NCBI GenBank assembly: GCA_964538875.1 | Contig: CAZIHO010000019.1 | Coordinates: forward strand, 1 to 39,596 | Direction: 5' to 3' | Origin: CAZIHO01 sp964538875 | GTDB taxonomy: Bacteria > Pseudomonadota > Gammaproteobacteria > Chromatiales > Chromatiaceae | DNA length: 39,596 nt | Part shown: positions 34,514 to 39,596 of the stretch, piece after piece | How positions within the stretch are numbered: the stretch's first letter is position 1 | How the letters are laid out: each line of letters begins with the position of its first letter | The notes under the pieces: model-generated | What the model was told of the DNA's origin: nothing | The model's input: only the letters and a program-made list of their open reading frames with translations | Databases searched by the model: none | Made by a program: the position numbers and the translations under genes

Positions 34514-34536
34514 CGGGGGCCGGGAACAGGCCCCCG
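34514..34536 (-). repeat. 8-bp GC hairpin downstream of dsrC
   Basis: CGGGGGCC (34514-34521) and GGCCCCCG (34529-34536) are exact reverse complements with a 7-nt loop. The stem starts 13 nt after the dsrC stop on the minus strand, in the 227-nt gap before dsrM. There is no T-run. It probably forms an RNA stem that limits read-through or stabilises dsrC mRNA, which would fit the need for abundant DsrC. Confidence 0.55.
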
Positions 34537-34548
34537 AGCAGACTCGGA

Positions 34549-34881
34549 TCAAACGCAACCGGTGGGCTTGGGCAGGCCGGCGTAACGGCAGGCTTGCTTG
34601 GCCGGGCCGTAGGGGAACAGGCCATACAGATACTTGCTGTTGCCCTTGTCCTTGCCTAACTTCTTGCCAACTGCCTTGGTCAGAACCCGGACGGCGGGAG
34701 CAATTTGATATTCCTCGTAGTACTCGCGGAGGAAGTTGATGATGTCCCAATGCTCATCGGTGAGCGCCAGGTCATCCTGCTTGGACATGACGTTGGCGAC
34801 TTCAGGCTCCCAGTCGTTGATATTGGCCAGGTAGCCTTCTTCATCGACTTCGAGTTGCTTGCCATTGACATCGATAGACAT
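34549..34881 (-). CDS. dsrC: DsrC sulfur carrier protein
   Basis: This small (110 residues) cytoplasmic sulfur carrier carries sulfur atoms on its flexible C-terminal arm and is the physiological partner of DsrAB. The two redox cysteines are Cys98 (ACRYAG) and the penultimate Cys109 (PTGCV), 11 residues apart as in A. vinosum. The N-terminal MSIDVNGKQLEVDEEGYL and the central helix WDIINFLREYYEEYQIAPAVR are conserved. AGGAG lies 8 nt before the ATG. It follows dsrH and precedes a long gap with a hairpin, so its transcript level may differ from that of the rest of the operon. Confidence 0.98.
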   Translation of the reverse strand: MSIDVNGKQLEVDEEGYLANINDWEPEVANVMSKQDDLALTDEHWDIINFLREYYEEYQIAPAVRVLTKAVGKKLGKDKGNSKYLYGLFPYGPAKQACRYAGLPKPTGCV

Positions 34882-34917
34882 ACGCTGATCTCCTATAAAT
34901 AAAGTTTGCTCAGGGAG

Positions 34918-35214
34918 TTAAAGCCAGGACTGAACCTTATCCTTGGCTTCAACCAGATCCACGAATCCGCTGTAATCCACAACTCCGATCCCATCCGCCA
35001 ATTGCTCGGCGGAGATCCCGCGGGCGGCGATGTCCGACGCTAGGACGGACACATCCAAACCCTGCAGTTGACTAGCCGCCCGGCCGGATTTGATGGCGGC
35101 ATAGACTCCATCCTCGATCAACAACAGGCTGTCGCCTTCGCGCAGGTATCCGATGCAGGTCGCAAGGGAGTTGCGCTCGTAGGGGGATTTATTGACTAGG
35201 TGCAACATGGACAT
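34918..35214 (-). CDS. dsrH: DsrH sulfurtransferase subunit
   Basis: This is the third subunit of the DsrE2F2H2 hexamer (TusB-like), which relays persulfide sulfur to DsrC. The ATG at 35214 gives 98 residues starting MSMLHLVNKSPYERNSL, and Cys20 aligns with the conserved Cys20 of A. vinosum DsrH. A longer frame to 35319 overlaps dsrF and is unconserved; ATG 35208 is an alternative. The C-terminus VVDYSGFVDL ... VQSWL is typical. The gap to dsrF is 17 nt. Confidence 0.95.
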   Translation of the reverse strand: MSMLHLVNKSPYERNSLATCIGYLREGDSLLLIEDGVYAAIKSGRAASQLQGLDVSVLASDIAARGISAEQLADGIGVVDYSGFVDLVEAKDKVQSWL

Positions 35215-35231
35215 GGGGTCTCGACCTCGAC

Positions 35232-35639
35232 CTAGAAATTGAACAAAACGTCCTGGCCGGCCAGGAACTCCGCCATTTCCGCGCGGCTTAGCACTTGTAT
35301 GGAATCCTTTTCCGCCCAATCCTCGTCCTCGTCTTCCCAGGTGAGGTGTTGCAGGTCATCCAAAGTCAATCCCCGCTCGTCTAGCGATTCCTGCTCGACA
35401 TAGATCTGGGTCACCTCATAGTCACCCAGGGCGCTGTAGGTTGGGGAAAAATTCTTGAATCCGGAGCCACTGGTGTCCTGGCCCTTCATCAACTGATACA
35501 CGCCGTCATCAATGAACGCGAGGCTGACATCCTGCTCGAAAGCGGCGCCGATCAGCACCACCTCCAAAGATTCCCACGCATAGATGGTGCCGTAGGGAGC
35601 CTTGCGGTTGACGTAACAGAACTTCTTGGTTTCAGACAT
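35232..35639 (-). CDS. dsrF: DsrF sulfurtransferase subunit
   Basis: This 135-residue TusC-like subunit of the DsrEFH complex starts at ATG 35639, with GAGGGAG upstream. The N-terminus YVNRKAPYGTIYAWESLEVVLIG and the middle motif DGVYQLMKGQD are characteristic of DsrF. It has no established catalytic Cys and mainly has a structural role. An unusually acidic Asp/Glu-rich stretch (WEDEDEDW) sits before the C-terminal helix. The longer frame to 35693 overlaps dsrE and is rejected. Confidence 0.95.
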   Translation of the reverse strand: MSETKKFCYVNRKAPYGTIYAWESLEVVLIGAAFEQDVSLAFIDDGVYQLMKGQDTSGSGFKNFSPTYSALGDYEVTQIYVEQESLDERGLTLDDLQHLTWEDEDEDWAEKDSIQVLSRAEMAEFLAGQDVLFNF

Positions 35640-35652
35640 GATCGGACTCCCT

Positions 35653-36045
35653 CTAGTCGCCGAAAACGACCAGGCGGTCACTCTGGATGGCACCCTCGAT
35701 CAACTGACCGAGGCCCGAAATCCGGAACCCGGGAGCCAGGTTGTCGGCGTCCTTGCCGTTGCGACGCGCTTCATCCGCGTCGGCGATACCACGCCGTTGG
35801 GCGGCGGCGACGCAAACCACCAGATCCAGACCATGCTTTTCGCTCAACTCCGACCAGCGCTTGACGATATTGCGATCGTCCTGGGGTGGTGTGGTCAGCC
35901 GGGTGCCGTTGTTCACGCCATCGTGATAGAAAAACACCCGAAAGATTTCATGCCCCTTGTCCAGCGCGGCCTTGGTGAATTGATATGCCGTGTCGGACGC
36001 CTGATGCTGGTATGGCCCTTCGTTCACCTGAATGCAAAGCTTCAT
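35653..36045 (-). CDS. dsrE: DsrE sulfurtransferase subunit
   Basis: This 130-residue TusD-like subunit of DsrEFH carries the active-site Cys78 (LVVCVAAAQRRG), matching the essential Cys78 of A. vinosum DsrE that binds persulfide and passes it to DsrC. Also typical are the N-terminal MKLCIQVNEGPYQHQASDTA and VFFYHDGVNN. The gap to dsrB is 13 nt and to dsrF 13 nt, so the genes are tightly coupled. An AAGGAA site precedes the ATG. Confidence 0.97.
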   Translation of the reverse strand: MKLCIQVNEGPYQHQASDTAYQFTKAALDKGHEIFRVFFYHDGVNNGTRLTTPPQDDRNIVKRWSELSEKHGLDLVVCVAAAQRRGIADADEARRNGKDADNLAPGFRISGLGQLIEGAIQSDRLVVFGD

Positions 36046-36058
36046 GGCTTGCCGTTCC

Positions 36059-37132
36059 TTAGAAGCGGATGTGGGCGGAAGCGTTCAAGCTAGCCCTGGA
36101 ACCGCGCCAAGTATCGATGTGGTACTTGGTGAAGGGCAGTTCCACCATCTCAAAGAATCGAGGCCAACCGATGCGCTCAATCCACTCACCGACCCGCTCC
36201 CAATCCCGGGCGTCTTCCTTGTACGCCTTGAGAATGCGCTTGACAATGGCGGTGGCTTCCGGCCAACGGGGCGGATTATTCGGAATACCGGACGCCACCA
36301 GTTTCTGGAAGGTCGGCTTGCACCGGGCATTGGAATGGTTGCCGCCAACCCAGATGGACAGCTTGGTGTGTTCCGCGTCATTGATCTGCATGGGCGGGCA
36401 AGGCGGGTAGCAAGCGCCGCAGCAAATGCATTTCTTCTCATCAACTTCCAGGGACGGTTTGCCGTTGACCATGGCGGGGCGAATCGCCGCTACCGGGCAA
36501 CGTGCCACGACGGAGGGGCGTTCGCAGACATTGGCCACCAAGTCGTGGTTGATCTTCGGTGGCTTGGTGTGTTGAACGTTGATGGCGATGTCACCCTGAC
36601 CGCCGCAGTTGATCTGGCAGCAAGAGGTGGTGATATGCACCCGGTTGGGCATGTTGGTCTGCCGGAATTCGTCGATCAATTCGTCCATCATGGACTTGAC
36701 CACGCCGGAGGCGTCGGTGCCAGGGATGTCGCAGTGCAACCAGCCCTGGGTGTGGGAAATCATGGTCACCGAGTTCTTGGTGCCGCCGACGATGAAGCCC
36801 GCGTCTTCCAGGGCCTTGATGAGGGGCCCCACCTTATTGCCGTCGGCCACCATGAACTCCAGATTGGAGCGAATGGTGAAATGGACGTAACCGTCCGCGT
36901 ATTGGTCACCGATGTCGCACAGGGTACGCAAGGTGAAAAGGTCTAGGATCCGTTGGGTTCCGGCCCGAACGGTCCAAATCTCATCGCCGCTGTATGCCAC
37001 GTGGCGTAGTACGCCGGGACGGGGATCCTCGTGGTACTTCCACATCCCAAAATTCTTCCGCATCACCGGGTGCATGTACTGGAATGGATCCGGGCACCCA
37101 GATTCGATGGGCTCGCGCATGTCTTTGGCCAT
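36059..37132 (-). CDS. dsrB: DsrB, reverse dissimilatory sulfite reductase beta subunit
   Basis: This 357-residue beta subunit of the siroheme enzyme oxidises DsrC-bound sulfur to sulfite in sulfur oxidisers. Siroheme/Fe-S cysteines lie at Cys134 (WLHCDIPG) and in CCQINCGGQGD (171-176). The ferredoxin domain includes Cys212 and CICCGACYPPC (235-245). A strong GGAGG site lies upstream. It is paired with dsrA after a 93-nt gap. The direction (oxidative) is inferred from dsrEFH and dsrL nearby and from the absence of dsrD, not from the subunit alone. Confidence 0.97.
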   Translation of the reverse strand: MAKDMREPIESGCPDPFQYMHPVMRKNFGMWKYHEDPRPGVLRHVAYSGDEIWTVRAGTQRILDLFTLRTLCDIGDQYADGYVHFTIRSNLEFMVADGNKVGPLIKALEDAGFIVGGTKNSVTMISHTQGWLHCDIPGTDASGVVKSMMDELIDEFRQTNMPNRVHITTSCCQINCGGQGDIAINVQHTKPPKINHDLVANVCERPSVVARCPVAAIRPAMVNGKPSLEVDEKKCICCGACYPPCPPMQINDAEHTKLSIWVGGNHSNARCKPTFQKLVASGIPNNPPRWPEATAIVKRILKAYKEDARDWERVGEWIERIGWPRFFEMVELPFTKYHIDTWRGSRASLNASAHIRF

Positions 37133-37225
37133 CGTTACCTCCGAAAAAGTTCAAATTCCTGGAATTCAACTAGTTAACGGAGCAATTCACCCTTTGGCGC
37201 CGGGCAACTGCTCCAGCCTTGACCT

Positions 37226-38473
37226 TTAGGACTGGGCCTGACGTTCGAACCAGGCTTCCGCCGCCTCGTCCCAATCGTCCATGCGGACATAGGAACTCTG
37301 ACGCGGGTAGGTGATCATGTTGGGATCCGGCTCGATTTCGATGCCTTCCAGGAAATTGGCCAGGCCGATGCGCTCGATCATTTCGCCGCAGCGTTCGTGC
37401 TCCAGGCCATTCTCGGCCCAGAAGTCGATGACGGTCTGGGCCAACTCGACCAGCGAGTCCCAATCTTCTTCGGTGTCTAACTTCTTGAAGGGAATGATGA
37501 CGGTGCCCATCAGGTCCCCAATTTTCAGGGTGCGCTTGCCACCCATGCAGATGGTGACGCCTTTGTCATCGCCGGGGTGCAGTGCCTTGGGCATGACGTT
37601 GAGGCAGTGCATGCAGCGCACGCAATCCCGGTTGTTGACCGCCAGGCTGTCATCGTCCCGCAGGGACAGAGCTTGGGTCGGACAGCGGGTGATTACGTTG
37701 TCGATGATGTACTGACGACCCTTCTTGGCCACATAGGCCTTGACTTGGTCTTGGTCCACCTTCATGTCATCCCGCCAGGTGCCGATGATGGCGAAGTCGG
37801 AGCGCTCAATGGCGTTCTGACAATCGTTGGGGCAACCTGATACCTTAAACTTGAACTTGTAGGGCAGGGCCGGGCGATGCACGTCGTCGGTGAAGTTGTT
37901 CAACAACAGACGATGAGCTTTCTGCTCGTTGGTGCAGGACATCTCGCAACGGGCCGCGCCAACGCAGGACATGCCGGTGCGCACGCAAGGTCCAGCGCCA
38001 CCCAAGTCCCAGCCGTAGTCATTGATCTCGTCGAAGAACGCCTGGGTCTTTTCCGTGTCCGTGCCGATGAACATGATGTTGCCGGTCTGGCCATGGAAGG
38101 TCACCAACCCAGAGCCAAACTTCTCCCAGCTGTCAGCCAGTTGCCGCAACATGCTGATCGAATAGTGGTTCCCGGCCGGCGGTTGCACGCGCAGGGTATG
38201 GAATTCCTTGGATTCAGGGAATGCCTTACCCACTTCCGAGAAACGCGGGATGATGCCGCCGCCATACCCGTAGACTGATACAGTCCCGCCTTTCCAGTAT
38301 CCCTTGCGGGTTTCATAGGAATGCTCAAGCTGGCCGAGCAGGTCGTTGGTGACCTTATTGATACGCTCGTTCGGATGCTGGTCCCGGAGGCGCTTGATGC
38401 CGGAGATGAAGCTCGGCCAAGGACCTTGTTCCAGTTGATCAAGCATTGGGGTCTGGTGTTTTTCGATAGTCAT
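37226..38473 (-). CDS. dsrA: DsrA, reverse dissimilatory sulfite reductase alpha subunit
   Basis: This is the 415-residue alpha subunit. Siroheme-coupled cluster cysteines are in SCVGAARCEMSC (Cys170, Cys176) and SGCPNDCQ (Cys214, Cys218). A ferredoxin insert has Cys264 and CVRCMHC (Cys284, 287, 290). The N-terminal LDQLEQGPWPSFISGIK is conserved. GGGAGA lies 9 nt before the ATG. It is the first gene of the dsr operon, with a strong candidate promoter about 350 nt upstream and palindromes in between. The reaction in this context is sulfur oxidation to sulfite. Confidence 0.97.
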   Translation of the reverse strand: MTIEKHQTPMLDQLEQGPWPSFISGIKRLRDQHPNERINKVTNDLLGQLEHSYETRKGYWKGGTVSVYGYGGGIIPRFSEVGKAFPESKEFHTLRVQPPAGNHYSISMLRQLADSWEKFGSGLVTFHGQTGNIMFIGTDTEKTQAFFDEINDYGWDLGGAGPCVRTGMSCVGAARCEMSCTNEQKAHRLLLNNFTDDVHRPALPYKFKFKVSGCPNDCQNAIERSDFAIIGTWRDDMKVDQDQVKAYVAKKGRQYIIDNVITRCPTQALSLRDDDSLAVNNRDCVRCMHCLNVMPKALHPGDDKGVTICMGGKRTLKIGDLMGTVIIPFKKLDTEEDWDSLVELAQTVIDFWAENGLEHERCGEMIERIGLANFLEGIEIEPDPNMITYPRQSSYVRMDDWDEAAEAWFERQAQS

Positions 38474-38671
38474 CGCGCAAATTCTCCCAACTGAATCGAA
38501 GTGGTTGCGATTCCGCCGCCGCAGTTCATCTACCCAAGCTCCCGGCGGGCTATCTCCGCCGCCGGCGCGACCGCCGGACGGGGGGCCCCATGGAGGCTGT
38601 CCGGAGCCTCGGTGCCTAGGGGTCGGACAACAAACCCCGTAAGCCTATCTGACCGCCTTGACCTGGCCTAT

Positions 38672-38686
38672 CACCCTAAGGGGGTG
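38672..38686. repeat. imperfect palindrome upstream of dsrA
   Basis: CACCC-TAAGG-GGGTG has 5-bp arms. With the flanking TATC at 38669-38672 it resembles the 16-bp palindrome centred about 33 bp away (three helical turns). It may be a second, weaker operator. Confidence 0.35.
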
Positions 38687-38703
38687 GCATCCGGAACCTA
38701 GGC

Positions 38704-38719
38704 TATCCCCTAGGGGATA
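38704..38719. promoter_or_regulatory. 16-bp perfect palindrome, putative dsr operator
   Basis: TATCCCCTAGGGGATA is fully self-complementary, 231 nt before the dsrA ATG. On the minus strand its edge overlaps a TATATC that could be a proximal -10 (TTGGAA 19 nt before it). It could bind a dimeric regulator or form an RNA hairpin in the leader made from the distal promoter. No known operator is recognised. Confidence 0.45.
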
Positions 38720-38820
38720 TACAAAAGCAAAAATTTTTGATTCCAAAAAGTATTCAGTCCTCAACGACGCCCTGCCTCTGGTGGCACTTGGTGTCTTTAC
38801 TCCAGCGTCGCTGGCGGGCG

Positions 38821-38849
38821 ATGGTACGCGGGGGGCGGAAAGGTGTCAA
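38821..38849 (-). promoter_or_regulatory. strong sigma-70 promoter toward dsrA
   Basis: On the minus strand TTGACA (38849-38844, perfect) is followed by 17 nt and TACCAT (38826-38821, 4/6). A start near 38814 would give a leader of about 340 nt for dsrA that carries both palindromes. The next gene in this direction is dsrA. Confidence 0.5.
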
Positions 38850-39038
38850 TGGTTGCTAATATAATTAAATCCGAATGGTTTGGGGTGCTCAAATGGGCTC
38901 CCCGGCCAGGCAAAAAGGCCTAGCCACCTGTTAGGCATGGGTTCCGGGTTGGGGACGACGGGGACGATTTCGTGGGAGTGGTCGCGGGGTTGGTCTGCGA
39001 CAACTGTAGGCAACTGAACTTTTAACCCATGGTGGTGG

Positions 39039-39067
39039 TTGACGTTGCCTCCATCTCGCAATAGAAT
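39039..39067 (+). promoter_or_regulatory. sigma-70 promoter of the tRNA-tuf operon
   Basis: TTGACG (39039-39044), a 17-nt spacer and TAGAAT (39062-39067) are each 5/6 to consensus. They are followed by a GC-rich discriminator (GCGAGGC), as expected for stringently controlled tRNA promoters. The tRNA-Tyr begins 17 nt after the -10. Confidence 0.75.
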
Positions 39068-39083
39068 GCGAGGCTTATTTTTT

Positions 39084-39168
<85 letters not shown>

Positions 39169-39297
39169 AATTTAACCAGCGAACTTCCTAAGCCGGCTTT
39201 CGGTCTGGGAGGTGAACGTGAAAACCCGTACTAGCAAGGGCGCGGGTAATCCCTAATAAGGGATGCGGTAAGGTGGCCCGTTGCCAGAAAGATGTTA

Positions 39298-39371
<74 letters not shown>

Positions 39372-39388
39372 AAAGGCCGATAGTTTAT

Positions 39389-39464
39389 GCCCATGTAGCT
39401 CAGTAGGTAGAGCACACCCTTGGTAAGGGTGAGGTCTCCGGTTCGATCCCGGACATGGGCTCCA
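39389..39464 (+). tRNA. tRNA-Thr (anticodon GGT)
   Basis: A 76-nt tRNA with acceptor GCCCATG pairing with CATGGGC, anticodon GGT at 39422-39424, D-arm AGCTCAGTAGGTAGAGC, T-loop GGTTCGATCCC and an encoded CCA. It lies 17 nt after tRNA-Gly and 77 nt before tuf. Confidence 0.96.
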
Positions 39465-39541
39465 TATTGAGCCGCGCGGTGACGCGCGCAATTTGACCGG
39501 TATGAACGCCACGTATTAAGGACTTTTGCGGAGACTGTTCC

Positions 39542-39596
39542 ATGGCTAAATCCAAATTTGAGCGTAAAAAGCCGCACGTAAACGTGGGGACGATTG
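39542..39596 (+). CDS. tuf: elongation factor Tu, 5' end only
   Basis: The first 18 codons (MAKSKFERKKPHVNVGTI) are the conserved N-terminus of EF-Tu, the GTPase that brings aminoacyl-tRNA to the ribosome. The gene continues beyond the window. GGAG sits 9 nt before the ATG. It is probably co-transcribed with the three tRNAs from the promoter at 39039, as in the E. coli tufB operon. Whether this is tufA or tufB cannot be told. Confidence 0.96.
   Translation, partial: MAKSKFERKKPHVNVGTI

Larger units (their letters stand above)
38474..39038. other. 565-nt regulatory gap between dsrA and tRNA promoter
   Basis: No conserved gene is seen; short open frames here are unconvincing. From the dsr side the region holds a GAGGCT/AGCCTC hairpin at 38593-38610 and a CCTAGGGG half-site at 38615-38622. 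It also holds the 15-bp repeat at 38672-38686, a 16-bp perfect palindrome at 38704-38719, an A/T-rich stretch at 38720-38760 and a minus-strand sigma-70 promoter at 38821-38849. On the tRNA side a mismatched GGCCAGGC/GCCTAGCC hairpin sits at 38904-38925. Confidence 0.5.

Noticed and set aside
25557..38473. Reductive (sulfate-reducing) Dsr system
   Set aside because: dsrEFH and dsrL are present and dsrD is not, which points to the oxidative reverse pathway.

Overview
The window looks like a chromosome segment of a GC-rich sulfur-oxidising gammaproteobacterium, probably Chromatiales-like. The main reasons are a complete reverse dissimilatory sulfite reductase (rDsr) cluster in the gene order I know from Allochromatium vinosum (dsrABEFHCMKLJOPNR), a gammaproteobacterial type IVa minor-pilin cluster, and a tRNA-Tyr/Gly/Thr-tuf block arranged as in E. 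coli tyrU-glyT-thrT-tufB. No photosynthesis gene is present, so phototroph versus chemotroph cannot be decided. Species assignment was not attempted; family calls rest on motifs and recall, not on a database search.

Layout. Positions 2-2204 hold the 3' part of an AmpG-like permease and a TauE/SafE-type membrane protein. Positions 2234-5570 hold a DUF4426-like exported protein on the minus strand, diverging from a PAS-GGDEF-EAL protein with a CZB-like tail that is followed by a bacteriohemerythrin. Positions 5672-9256 hold an amino-acid block: an AlaC-type aminotransferase, homoserine dehydrogenase and an RpfE-type protein. Positions 9356-16220 hold an NMT1-PAS-GGDEF receptor, an AhpD-like protein, tag (minus strand), an OmpR-type response regulator with its histidine kinase, and a HIT protein. 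After a 540-nt stretch with no convincing gene, 16761-24328 carries fimT/gspH-pilV-pilW-pilX-(unknown)-pilY1-pilE, then nadA. Positions 25557-38473 are all minus strand and hold the dsr cluster. After a 610-nt regulatory gap, 39084-39596 carries three tRNAs and the start of tuf on the plus strand.

How the genes work together. In the rDsr pathway (established for A. vinosum), sulfur is relayed by DsrEFH to DsrC. DsrAB, with DsrL as electron-accepting partner, oxidises the sulfur to sulfite. The membrane complex DsrMKJOP handles the DsrC disulfide/trisulfide state and links it to the quinone pool and periplasm. DsrN makes the siroheme amide, and DsrR is a Cys-less A-type-like accessory protein. 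All key cysteines checked are present, so the cluster looks functional. The novelty I can see is mostly regulatory: palindromes and a strong distal promoter upstream of dsrA, and two look-alike GC hairpins inside the operon. Other points of interest are the c-di-GMP receptor architectures, calcium-loop-like motifs in three minor-pilin-cluster proteins, and an unrecognised small protein between pilX and pilY1. I found no CRISPR array, insertion sequence, prophage or obvious new defence system.
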